A stretch of DNA of 49,060 nucleotides. It comes from RHKX01 sp964497825 (GTDB lineage Bacteria > Actinomycetota > Thermoleophilia > Solirubrobacterales > 70-9). Positions 8,692 through 15,965 of this stretch are shown piece by piece. Position 1 is the first letter of the stretch; every line of letters starts with the position of its first letter. The notes under the pieces were generated by a model, which searched no databases, was not told the origin of the DNA, and saw only the letters and a program-made list of their open reading frames with translations. Position numbers and translations under genes: made by a program. The DNA lies in contig CAZCFA010000011.1 in assembly GCA_964497825.1 (NCBI GenBank), positions 1 to 49,060 of the forward strand, read 5' to 3'.

Positions 8692-9834
8692 ATGAGCACG
8701 ATGCAAGGTCCGCTGGCGGGAATCCGCGTCGTCGAGGTCGCCTCGATCGGCCCCGGCCCGTTCGCGGCGATGATGCTCGCCGACGCCGGCGCCGACGTCG
8801 TCCGGCTCGAGCGCGCCGACGCGACCGGGCTCGGCTCCGGCGCCTGGAACGCGACCAACCGCGGCCGTCCCTCGGTCGGCTGCGACCTCAAGCATCCGCA
8901 GGGCCGCGAGCTGGTGCTGCGGCTGTGCGAGTCGGCCGACGCCCTGATCGAGGGCTTCCGGCCCGGGGTGATGGAGCGGCTCGGGCTCGGGCCCGAGGAC
9001 GCCCTCGCCCGCAACCCGCAGCTCGTCTACGGCCGGATGACCGGCTGGGGCCAGGACGGGCCGTCCGCCACGCAGGCCGGCCACGACATCAACTACATCG
9101 CGATCGCCGGCGTGCTCGGCTCGTTCGCGCGCGAGGGCGAGCGACCGCTGTTCCCGCTCAACCTCGTCGCCGACTACGGCGGTGGCGCGATGGTGCTCGC
9201 CTTCGGGGTCCTCGCCGCGATCCTCCACGCGCGCTCGGGCGGTGCCGGCCAGGTCGTCGACGCGGCGATGGTCGAGGGCGCGTCGCTGCTGGCGACGCTG
9301 ATCCGCTCGCTGGCGGAGATCGGGATCTGGACCGAGCCGCCGGGCACCAACCTGCTCGACTCCGGCGCCCACTTCTACGAGGTCTACGAGTGCGCCGACG
9401 GCCGCCACTTCGCGGTCGGCGCGCTCGAGCCCCAGTTCTACGCCGAGCTGCTGCGGCTGCTCGAGCTCGATCCGGCCCAGTTCCCGCAGCTCGAGCGCGA
9501 GCGCTGGCCCGAGTTCAAGCGCGCCTTCGCCGACATCTTCCGGACCCGCAGCCGCGACGAGTGGGCCGAGGTGTTCAGCGGCTCGGAGGCCTGCGCAACG
9601 CCGGTCCTGAGCATGGCCGAGGCGCCCGCGCATCCCCACAACGCCGCCCGCGGCAGCTTCATCGAGGTCGGCGGCGCGATCCAGCCGGCGCCGGCGCCGC
9701 GCTTCGGCGGCAGCCCGGCGCCGATGCCGGCGGCGGCCTCCGAGCCCGGTGCCGACACCGATGCGGCGCTCGCGGCCTGGGGGCTCGGCGCCGAGGAGCT
9801 CGCGGCGCTGCGCGAGTCGGGCGCGCTCGGCTGA
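8692..9834 (+). CDS. CaiB/BaiF family protein, alpha-methylacyl-CoA racemase type
   Basis: This is a 380-aa member of the family III CoA-transferase fold. The racemase triad seen in Mycobacterium tuberculosis Mcr appears at the matching places: His131 in QAGHDINY, Asp161 in NLVADYGGGAM and Glu246 in ALEPQFY. True CoA transferases carry a catalytic Asp instead of this set, so interconversion of (R)- and (S)-2-methylacyl-CoA, feeding branched-chain or sterol side-chain beta-oxidation, is the best guess. The N-terminus GPLAGIRVVEVASIGPGPFA is typical. The C-terminus is complete. It stands alone, with a secreted-protein gene convergent at its 3' side. Confidence 0.9.
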   Translation: MSTMQGPLAGIRVVEVASIGPGPFAAMMLADAGADVVRLERADATGLGSGAWNATNRGRPSVGCDLKHPQGRELVLRLCESADALIEGFRPGVMERLGLGPEDALARNPQLVYGRMTGWGQDGPSATQAGHDINYIAIAGVLGSFAREGERPLFPLNLVADYGGGAMVLAFGVLAAILHARSGGAGQVVDAAMVEGASLLATLIRSLAEIGIWTEPPGTNLLDSGAHFYEVYECADGRHFAVGALEPQFYAELLRLLELDPAQFPQLERERWPEFKRAFADIFRTRSRDEWAEVFSGSEACATPVLSMAEAPAHPHNAARGSFIEVGGAIQPAPAPRFGGSPAPMPAAASEPGADTDAALAAWGLGAEELAALRESGALG

Positions 9835-9899
9835 TTCCGCGCCGGTGGCGCCCCGTGACGGCCGCCGCCGCGAGCAGGGTTCGTTGTGGCCGGCCGCGA

Positions 9900-10454
9900 C
9901 TACGGCTTGACGCTGACGCGGCGGTAGCTGCTGCGCAGCAGCCGCTTGTAGCCGCGGCAGCCGGGGCACCAGGGGGACGCCGCGATCGCCCTGATCTGCA
10001 TCCCGTCAGGGTCGTCGGTGCTCGCCATCACGCGCCGGTAGCGCGAGTGGCGAAGCAGGGCCGAGGTGGCGCGCACGCCCTTGCGGACGGTGCCGTAGCG
10101 GCGCCCGGGGCCGATGTTGAGCGGGTTGTCCTTCGGCCCGCCCTCGGCCAGGGTCCAGGCGCCGACGACCCGCAGCGAGAGGTCGGTCTTCGTCGCGAGC
10201 AGCAGCGAGAACTTGGCGTAGGAGCGGGAGACGCCGTCGATCTCGGCGCCGGAGTAGCTCGAGCCGGGGCCGCCGCCCGAGCCCGGACCACCGGGGCCGA
10301 CGCCGCCGGGGCCCGTCGAGCCGGATCCGCCGGGGCCGACGCCGCCGGAGCCCGCCTCGGCGGCCGCCGGCAGGATCAGCAGCAGGAGCGCGAGCGCCGC
10401 GGCCGTGGCGGCCGCTCGCCTGATCGTGCTCTGTGCGCCGTGGATCGCCGTCAT
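9900..10454 (-). CDS. Secreted Gly-rich protein with lysozyme-like / peptidoglycan hydrolase-type domain
   Basis: This is a 184-aa exported protein. A signal peptide (residues 1-34, hydrophobic run AAALALLLLILPAAAEA) is followed by a Gly/Pro/Ser linker with GGVGPGG repeats (about 35-68). The C-terminal domain contains GAWTLAEGGPKDNPLNIGPG and a CPGC pair. The W-x-x-A-E-G-G...NPLNIGPG pattern resembles glucosaminidase/lysozyme-like domains, whose catalytic residue is this Glu, but the similarity is weak and I do not claim a reaction. The mature N-terminus AGSGGVGP closely matches that of the NlpC/P60 protein at 46976-47533, implying a related envelope role. A structured leader precedes it. Confidence 0.6.
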   Translation of the reverse strand: MTAIHGAQSTIRRAAATAAALALLLLILPAAAEAGSGGVGPGGSGSTGPGGVGPGGPGSGGGPGSSYSGAEIDGVSRSYAKFSLLLATKTDLSLRVVGAWTLAEGGPKDNPLNIGPGRRYGTVRKGVRATSALLRHSRYRRVMASTDDPDGMQIRAIAASPWCPGCRGYKRLLRSSYRRVSVKP

Positions 10455-10575
10455 CGCCGGGTGCCCGGCCCTCCCTTCGGCGGGATCGGGCGACCGCGCC
10501 AGCGGTGCAACCTCCCGCTCAGAAAGGGAAAGCGCTAAGCGTTTGGTGAGCGGCGCTCACCCTACACTAATAATC
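10455..10575 (-). promoter_or_regulatory. Promoter and structured 5' leader of the secreted protein
   Basis: A plausible promoter (TGGACG, 18 bp, TAGGGT) is followed by about 100 nt rich in dyads. These are GGTGAGCG/CGCTCACC around 10546-10562, AAACGCT-TA-GCGCTTT, an outer stem GCGGGA/TCCCGC enclosing ACCGC-TGGC-GCGGT, and GCCGGG-CA-CCCGGC touching the ATG. GGGAGGG is the ribosome site. The last hairpin lies between the Shine-Dalgarno sequence and the ATG, so translation could be structure-controlled. It does not carry the ydaO riboswitch core motifs, and I recognise no known class. Confidence 0.4.
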
Positions 10576-10629
10576 GGCCGAACGTCCACCACGCGCCTGG
10601 CGCAGGGCCGGCCGGGGTCGCGACCCGCG

Positions 10630-11049
10630 CTACTCGCCCTCGTTGCGCAGCGGGACCTTCTCGACCGACTCGGCGAGCAGCATCTCCTTGGTGAAGATCA
10701 GATCGCCGCGGTTGTAGTCGGCCATCTCGTACTCGTGGCTCATCGTGATCGCGTCGAACGGGCAGGCGACCTCGCAGTAGCCGCAGAAGATGCAGCGGGC
10801 GAGGTTGATCTCGTAGACGGCGGCGTAGCGCTCGCCCGCGGAGACGCGATCGTCGGGGTCGTTCTCGGCCGCGACGACGCGGATGCAGTCGGCGGGGCAG
10901 GCGGCGGCGCAGAGCGAGCAGCCGACGCATTTCTCGAGCCCGGTGTCCTCAAAGCGGTGCAGCTTGTGGCGGCCGCGAAAGCGCGGGTAGACCGGCGTCT
11001 TCTCCTCCGGGTACTGGATCGTCACCGGTCCCTCGATGATCCGCTCCAT
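10630..11049 (-). CDS. nuoI: NADH-quinone oxidoreductase subunit I (isolated; true start unclear)
   Basis: This is the ferredoxin-like subunit of the peripheral arm, holding iron-sulfur clusters N6a and N6b. Two CxxCxxCxxxCP motifs are visible (CVGCSLCAAACP and CIFCGYCEVACP). The given ATG yields 139 aa, but in-frame codons upstream read GGLKGAYRAFGETLRGLRTT, a typical NuoI amphipathic N-terminal helix. The frame stays open to 11202 with no ATG, GTG or TTG. TAGGAT at 11200-11205 looks like a -10 element six bases before an ATC codon (11191-11193), so a leaderless transcript with a non-canonical start, giving about 187 aa, is possible. The gene is cut off from nuoH by about 8 kb and from nuoJ by 3 kb. 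Confidence 0.93.
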   Translation of the reverse strand: MERIIEGPVTIQYPEEKTPVYPRFRGRHKLHRFEDTGLEKCVGCSLCAAACPADCIRVVAAENDPDDRVSAGERYAAVYEINLARCIFCGYCEVACPFDAITMSHEYEMADYNRGDLIFTKEMLLAESVEKVPLRNEGE

Positions 11050-11205
11050 CGTCGTCCGCAGCCCGCGCAGGGTCTCGCCGAAGGCGCGGTAGGCGCCCTT
11101 GAGGCCGCCCGGCTCGGGCCCGCGCTGGACGCTGACCGCCGAGTCGTCGCGCAGGTAGGGGAACTCGGCGCCGTTGTGAGCGGATCGGTCGATCGTCCGA
11201 TCCTA

Positions 11206-11515
11206 CGCGGAACGGCGCTCCGGCAGCCGCGCCGAGGCGCCGAACGTCGATTTCGACCCTCCATAGCCGGGAGCGATCGACGTTCGGTGGCCGCCCAGCG
11301 GTCCCGGCGCGGGCGCCGGTCGCCCGGCGGTTGCGGCGCCGCGGGGTCCGCTCGCGGGCGCTGGCCGGTCGCGGCCTCGGCGCCGCGGGGTCCGCTCGCG
11401 GGCGCTGGCCGCCCGGCCGTCGCGGCGCCGCGGCGGCTCTCCGCGCGAGGGACGTTGCCGGCGCCGGCGCCCCTGGGGTCATCGCGGATCGTCGCGAAGT
11501 AGGCTCTCGCGCGGC
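11206..11515. repeat. Intergenic region with 44-45 bp tandem repeat
   Basis: There is no gene between nuoI and the divergent oxidoreductase gene. CGGCGCCGCGG starts at 11334, 11378 and 11423 (periods 44 and 45). The first two units are nearly identical (CGGCGCCGCGGGGTCCGCTC then GCGGGCGCTGGCC) and the third is decayed. The remainder must hold the promoters of the two flanking genes. Confidence 0.7.
11500..11505 (+). promoter_or_regulatory. Candidate leaderless -10 for the oxidoreductase
   Basis: TAGGCT ends 10 nt before the ATG at 11516. The intervening CTCGCGCGGC has no Shine-Dalgarno sequence. Confidence 0.4.
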
Positions 11516-12874
11516 ATGCCGTCCGGGCGTCAAGAGTCCGCGAACGACGTCACGATCGCCGTCGTCGGCGACGGCTTCGGGGCGCTGCTCGTCTACGTCA
11601 CCGCCGTCTACCTCGGCTTCAAGCCCGAGCAGGTCGGGATCTTCGGTGAGCGGACCAACCCCGTCGGCACCTACCAGCAGTTCGCCTGGAACCTCGGGCA
11701 GACGGTGCTGCGCTCGGAGTCGGAGTCGCACTTCCTGCCCGCCGACTGGCCGACCTTCGCGCAGATGGACGCCTACGCGCGCCGCAGCCCGGCGGCGCTC
11801 GCCCGCTCGGTCCGCCGCAAGTTCAACCCCGGCGTCGCCGAGGTGCTGGCCGAGGCGCAGGTGGTCACCCGCAACCTCGGCTACCCCGACCGCGTGCTCG
11901 GCGGCGTCAAGGTCGGCTGGATCGCGCGCGAGCCCGGCGAGCCGCCCTACTTCTCGCTCTACGACGAGCAGGCGCGGCTGCTCGGGCGCGCCCGCCACGT
12001 TGTCGTCGCCGTCGGCCACGGGCCGCTCTCCTTCCCCGGCATCTACGGGGCGGCCCGCGAGGACGCCGAGATCGGTGAGCGGATCGTCCAGGCATATGAG
12101 CCGAAGACCTACTTCCCGGGTGGCCGCTACATCGTCGTCGGCTCCGGGATCGCCGCCGTCAACGAATGGGTCAACGTGCTCGAGGCCGGCGCCCAGTGCA
12201 TCGCGATGCGCCGCAACCCCGAGCCCGAGGATCAGGACCTGAACGTGCCCCGCTGCCTGTTCGACGGCAGCGGCATCGACGCCTTCCAGGGCCTCAGCTT
12301 CGAGCAGCGGATGACGTTCCTCGGCCGTGCCCTGCGCGGCACCTCGCCGACCCGCCGCAACTGGGGCGACGCGGTCAGCGCCGGCCTCAAGCGGGGAACG
12401 TTCGAGGAGGTGATCGGCGAGGCGACCGAGATCGGCAAGGGCCCGGCCGGGCTGACCGTGTCGGTGCAACTGCGCGACGGCCGCAGCGGCACGATCGACG
12501 TCACCGGCGTGATCTGCGCGACCGGCTTCGTCAAGTCGGCGCTGGCGCTGCCGGTCGTCCGCCGGCTGGCCGAGACCTACGACGTGCCGATCGAGCGCGA
12601 GCGCGTGCGGCTGAAGAGCAACTGCGGGGTGCCGCCGCTCGATCGCGACGACTCGCGGCTGGCGATGATGGGGCTGAGCGCCAACACCGCCGTCCCCAAC
12701 GCCGACACGATCGCCGGGCTCAAGTACATCGCGCGGCGCTTCGTCGGCGACTGCGCCCGGGCCGAGCGGCTCAAGCAGCGCAGCTTCGCCTCGCGGCTGG
12801 CGATGCAGGTCGACCTCGGCCGCAAGACCGTGGCGGCGCTGCGCAGCGTCGATGAGACCGAGCAGCTGGCGTAG
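11516..12874 (+). CDS. FAD/NAD(P)-binding oxidoreductase, function unknown
   Basis: This is a 452-aa two-dinucleotide-fold flavoprotein-like enzyme. The first Rossmann motif is VVGDGFGALLVYVTA (about residues 15-30), the second VVGSGIAAVNEWVNVLEAGA (about 205-225), and an ATGF-type motif (VICATGFVKSAL) sits near 340. This layout matches the flavin monooxygenase / lysine N-hydroxylase-like group in which a substrate is hydroxylated using NADPH and O2. The first motif, GDGFGALL, deviates from GxGxxG/A at its last Gly. Substrate cannot be named. It lies 9 bp upstream of the FHA gene and is probably co-transcribed with it. Confidence 0.7.
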   Translation: MPSGRQESANDVTIAVVGDGFGALLVYVTAVYLGFKPEQVGIFGERTNPVGTYQQFAWNLGQTVLRSESESHFLPADWPTFAQMDAYARRSPAALARSVRRKFNPGVAEVLAEAQVVTRNLGYPDRVLGGVKVGWIAREPGEPPYFSLYDEQARLLGRARHVVVAVGHGPLSFPGIYGAAREDAEIGERIVQAYEPKTYFPGGRYIVVGSGIAAVNEWVNVLEAGAQCIAMRRNPEPEDQDLNVPRCLFDGSGIDAFQGLSFEQRMTFLGRALRGTSPTRRNWGDAVSAGLKRGTFEEVIGEATEIGKGPAGLTVSVQLRDGRSGTIDVTGVICATGFVKSALALPVVRRLAETYDVPIERERVRLKSNCGVPPLDRDDSRLAMMGLSANTAVPNADTIAGLKYIARRFVGDCARAERLKQRSFASRLAMQVDLGRKTVAALRSVDETEQLA

Positions 12875-12883
12875 GCGTCGACG

Positions 12884-13990
12884 ATGTGCCCGACCCCGAT
12901 CGGCAGGATTCACACCCGGGTCTTCTCGCTGGTCCCCGGCGCGGTCGTCGCGGCGATCATCGCGATCGCCACCGGCAATGCCGACTGGATCGTCCTGATC
13001 GGCGTCTTCCTGCTGATGGGGGTCGCGCTCGATACCTGCGTCTATCAGTGGGCGGTCCGCTACCAGCCGCCGTGGATGACCTTCACGCTCGCCGTCGTCG
13101 AGTGGCTGCTGCTGCTCGTGCTCGCCGGCATCCTCGATCTCGACCTGACGATCTGGGCCGCCAGCGTCCTCTACTGGATCGTCTGGTCGCTCGCCGCGAT
13201 CACCAAGATCGTCGCCTTCCCGATCGCCTCGCTCACCTACCTCGAGTCGGCGGCCGAGTTCCGTCGCACCGAGTGGTCGATCCCGCCCCAGCAGGCCTCG
13301 CTGCCGCTGCTCGCGGCCGCGGGCGCCGCCGGTTCGGGCCCGGGGCTGTTCGAGCAGGCGGCAAGCGGCGTCGGCGTGGCGCCAATCGAGCACCGGCCGA
13401 GCCCGTCGGGGATCCACCCCTCGCCGCTCGCCGCGGCCGGTGCCGCGGCGCTGCGGCTGGTCGAGACGGCGCCGGAGCCGGGGCGCGAGCTGACGGTCCG
13501 CGACGAGCTCGTGATCGGCCGCGACGGCTGCGACATCAACCTCTCCGACCCGCTTGTCTCGCGCCGGCACGCGGCCTTCGCCGCCGACGGCGAGGGCGGC
13601 CTCGCGGTCACCGACCTCGGCTCCAGCAACGGCACCTTCGTCAACGAGCGGCCGATCGCGGCCGAGCGGCCGCTCGCCGCCGGTGACGAGGTCCGGATCG
13701 GCGACACCGTCTGGAGCGTCGAGCCGATCGCCGTCTCCGCGCCGGCGGCGGGCGCCGGCGCGGAGACGAGGGTGCGGGGGTCGATCCCCTCGCCGGAGGC
13801 GGCGCCGATGCCGTCGGCGATCCAGCGCTTCGGCGGCTTCGCCGCGGCCGATCCGGGGCCGCCGGCGTTCCCCGAGCCGAGCGGGCGCCGGCGGTCGAGC
13901 GCCGCCCGGCGGCTCGAGGCGACCGTCGTCTCGTTCGCCGCGGTCGCGGCGACGGCGATCGCGGTGATCGCCTTCCTCGCCGCCCGCTGA
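12884..13990 (+). CDS. Membrane-anchored FHA-domain protein
   Basis: This 368-aa protein has three or four N-terminal helices (about residues 14-120), an Ala/Pro linker, a forkhead-associated domain (about 190-285) and a C-terminal helix (about 345-366). FHA domains bind phosphothreonine. The binding residues are present in IGRDG (211-215), SRRHA (226-230) and GSSNGTFVNE (246-255). It probably reads phosphorylation by the nearby kinase at 14694, placing the phospho-signal at the membrane. It is followed convergently, 16 bp away, by a second FHA gene. The partner protein is unknown. Confidence 0.85.
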   Translation: MCPTPIGRIHTRVFSLVPGAVVAAIIAIATGNADWIVLIGVFLLMGVALDTCVYQWAVRYQPPWMTFTLAVVEWLLLLVLAGILDLDLTIWAASVLYWIVWSLAAITKIVAFPIASLTYLESAAEFRRTEWSIPPQQASLPLLAAAGAAGSGPGLFEQAASGVGVAPIEHRPSPSGIHPSPLAAAGAAALRLVETAPEPGRELTVRDELVIGRDGCDINLSDPLVSRRHAAFAADGEGGLAVTDLGSSNGTFVNERPIAAERPLAAGDEVRIGDTVWSVEPIAVSAPAAGAGAETRVRGSIPSPEAAPMPSAIQRFGGFAAADPGPPAFPEPSGRRRSSAARRLEATVVSFAAVAATAIAVIAFLAAR

Positions 13991-14006
13991 GCGGGCGCCG
14001 GCGCGA

Positions 14007-14672
14007 TCAGGTCGCGCCGAAGTAGATGATCACCGCGAGCGCGGCGATCGCCAGCAGCGCGAAGGCGGCGGTGTTGGTCCGCGACTTGACCCGCGCATCG
14101 ATCAGGTGCGCGATCGCCCGGTAGCTCTCGTCATCGCTCGGATCGAGCGCGGCCGCAGCGGGCGGCGGCGGCGCGTCGCGAGCGGGCGGCGAGAGCTCGT
14201 CGATCCGCCGCGCGACCCGGGTGTTGACGTAGCGCGGCTCCGCGCTCGCCGCGCGCACGCCGCCGTAGTCGGGCTCGGGCGCCGCCGGCAGCTCGGGCAG
14301 CTCGCGGGCCGGCACCGGCGCCAGCACGTCGGCGCCGACCCTGGTCAGCCGCGGCTTCGGTGGGGTGGCGGCGGCGCTGTCGGCGGCGTGCAGCTCGAGC
14401 ACCGTGAACCCGACCCGGATCCGGTCGCCGGGCTTGATCGCGGTCGCGATCTCGAGCGGGCTCTCGTTCAGGAAGGTGCCGTTGGTCGAGCCGAGGTCCT
14501 CGACGCTGACGCTGGATCCGGTCGCGTTCACGCGGGCGTGGCGGCGCGAGACCTTGGCATCGGCGAGCGGGTGCGAGAGGCCGGGGTCGCGGCCAAGCTC
14601 GACGCTGCCCGTCAGCGGCAGTCGCTCGCCGGCGTCCGGGCCCTCGACGATCTCCAGCAGCAGGCCGCTCAT
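14007..14672 (-). CDS. Tail-anchored FHA-domain protein
   Basis: This 221-aa protein has an N-terminal FHA domain (about residues 3-95) with LGRDP, VSRRHARVN and GSTNGTFLNE, the phosphothreonine-binding set. A Pro/Ala-rich linker and a single C-terminal helix (about 200-219, FALLAIAALAVIIYFG) follow, so the FHA head faces the cytoplasm. The gene is divergent from the Ser/Thr kinase with only 21 bp between start codons. This pairing suggests a kinase/reader module. An AAGG sequence precedes the ATG, but a -10-like TATCGT eight bases upstream suggests a very short or absent leader. Confidence 0.88.
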   Translation of the reverse strand: MSGLLLEIVEGPDAGERLPLTGSVELGRDPGLSHPLADAKVSRRHARVNATGSSVSVEDLGSTNGTFLNESPLEIATAIKPGDRIRVGFTVLELHAADSAAATPPKPRLTRVGADVLAPVPARELPELPAAPEPDYGGVRAASAEPRYVNTRVARRIDELSPPARDAPPPPAAAALDPSDDESYRAIAHLIDARVKSRTNTAAFALLAIAALAVIIYFGAT

Positions 14673-14679
14673 CCTTGCC

Positions 14680-14686
14680 TACGATA
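14680..14686. promoter_or_regulatory. Overlapping divergent -10 elements, kinase and FHA genes
   Basis: The plus strand carries TACGAT (14680-14685) eight bases before the kinase ATG. The minus strand carries TATCGT (14681-14686) eight bases before the FHA ATG. The two hexamers share five base pairs, so polymerase could open only one direction at a time. Confidence 0.5.
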
Positions 14687-14693
14687 ACCGCGG

Positions 14694-15521
14694 ATGACGC
14701 CCGCACGCGGCGAAACGCAGGTCGGCCCCGGCATCGTCGTCGCCGGCTGGGAGATCGACCGCCTGCTCGGCGAGGGCGGCATGGGCCAGGTGTTCCTCGG
14801 CCGCGGCGAGGGCGGGCCGGTGGCGGTGAAGCTGATGCGGGGGGAGATGGCCCGCAACGAGCAGCACCGCCGTCGCTTCGGCCGTGAGGCGGCCGCCGCG
14901 CGGGCCGCCCGCAGCTCCCATGTGGTGCCGATCCTCGACTCGGGCGAGTGGGAGGGGCGCCCCTACCTGATCCAGCGGTTCGTCAGCGGCGGATCGCTGC
15001 GCGACCGGCTCGAGCGCTCGCCACGGCTCGAGCTCGATCAGGCGATCACGATCTGCGCCGAGGTCGGCTCCGGGCTCGGCGCGCTGCACGAGAACGGGCT
15101 GATCCACCGCGACGTCAAGCCCGAGAACATCCTCTTCGACGAGCGCGGCGCCGCGATGATCTCCGACTTTGGGTTGGTCAAGGACCCGGGGGCGAGCATG
15201 CTGACGATGCCGGGCAAGACGATCGGCACGACCTGGTACATGGCTCCCGAGCAGGTCCGCGGCGAGCAGGTGACGCCCGCCACCGATGTCTACGCGTTGG
15301 CCTGCGTCGTCTACGAGTGCCTGGCCGGCGATTCGCCGTTCGGCCACACGACCGGGATGCAGACTCTGTGGGCGCACCTGCGCGATCCGGTCAAGAACCC
15401 GCGCGAGGTCCGCCCCGAGCTGCCCGAGGGCGTTGGCTACACGCTGCTGAAGGCGCTCGAGAAGGAGCCCGAGCGGCGGCCGCCGACCCCGGCGATGCTG
15501 GCGGTGATGCTGCGGGCTTAG
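14694..15521 (+). CDS. Soluble Ser/Thr protein kinase (Hanks type)
   Basis: This 275-aa protein is little more than a kinase domain. It has a Gly-rich loop GEGGMGQV (27-34), ATP-anchoring Lys46 in VAVKLM, catalytic Asp140 in HRDVKPEN, metal-binding Asp158 in DFG, and the APEQ motif after the activation segment GTTWYMAPEQ. All key residues are present, so it should be active. It has no transmembrane helix or PASTA extension, unlike PknB. Flanking genes encode two membrane-anchored FHA proteins that could recruit or read it. It ends the FHA-FHA-kinase cassette. Downstream DNA is repetitive. Confidence 0.93.
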   Translation: MTPARGETQVGPGIVVAGWEIDRLLGEGGMGQVFLGRGEGGPVAVKLMRGEMARNEQHRRRFGREAAAARAARSSHVVPILDSGEWEGRPYLIQRFVSGGSLRDRLERSPRLELDQAITICAEVGSGLGALHENGLIHRDVKPENILFDERGAAMISDFGLVKDPGASMLTMPGKTIGTTWYMAPEQVRGEQVTPATDVYALACVVYECLAGDSPFGHTTGMQTLWAHLRDPVKNPREVRPELPEGVGYTLLKALEKEPERRPPTPAMLAVMLRA

Positions 15522-15637
15522 CCCGCGGGGCGGCCCAGGGCGGACCGACGGTCCTCCCGCGGTCGTTCGGTCGCGGTCGCCCCGCCAGCCCGCGCCATCT
15601 CGTAGGGCACCGCCCCCGCCGGGACGGGGCGCCCGCG
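15522..15637. other. Intergenic, no gene seen
   Basis: This GC-rich sequence follows the kinase stop. No convincing ORF with a start signal and no RNA gene was seen. It leads into the tandem repeats at 15638. Confidence 0.5.
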
Positions 15638-15736
15638 GCCACGCTACCCGGCGGTATCGCGGCACCCCGGGCCACGCTACCCGGCGGTATCCAGGCGCCC
15701 CGGGGCACGCTACCCGGCGGTATCGCGGCGCCCTGG
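15638..15736 (+). repeat. Three 33-bp direct repeats
   Basis: GCTACCCGGCGGTATC begins at 15643, 15676 and, with slight change, 15709, a period of exactly 33 bp. Units differ at a few positions (GGTATCGCGGC / GGTATCCAGGC). A 33-bp period would encode an 11-residue repeat, but no start codon or ribosome site supports a gene. Confidence 0.8.
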
Positions 15737-15742
15737 GGCACC

Positions 15743-15859
15743 TGGCCCGCGGCTCTGCTCCTCCGCGGCGCATCTGCGGGCCACGTGCTGCGTGGATCCG
15801 GTTCGCGGCCGACCTGCCCCGCGGCGCTGCTCCTCCTGAGCGCATCTACGGGCCACGTG
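15743..15859. repeat. Two copies of a 41-nt palindromic repeat, 72-bp period
   Basis: Units at 15743-15783 and 15815-15855 run from TGGCCCGCGG (second unit TGCCCC) to GCGGGCCA (second ACGGGCCA). Both share the loop core CTGCTCCTCC and are followed by CGTG. Length (41 nt), period (72) and layout match the array at 31803-32099. The copies sit between the convergent kinase and antiporter genes. Simple dyads and CG-rich filler continue to 15965. Confidence 0.7.
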
Positions 15860-15965
15860 GCACCGTAGGCCGCGCCCGCGGGCCGCGGGCCACGGGCCAC
15901 GGGCGGGCGGCCGTGGCCCCAGCCCGGCGCTCGATGCGGTCCCCAGGCGCGCCGCCCGCCGGCGC

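Noticed and set aside
10949..13570. An 873-codon minus-strand frame across the oxidoreductase gene
   Set aside because: Shadow composition with no domain. The plus strand carries a coherent two-Rossmann enzyme and an FHA protein.
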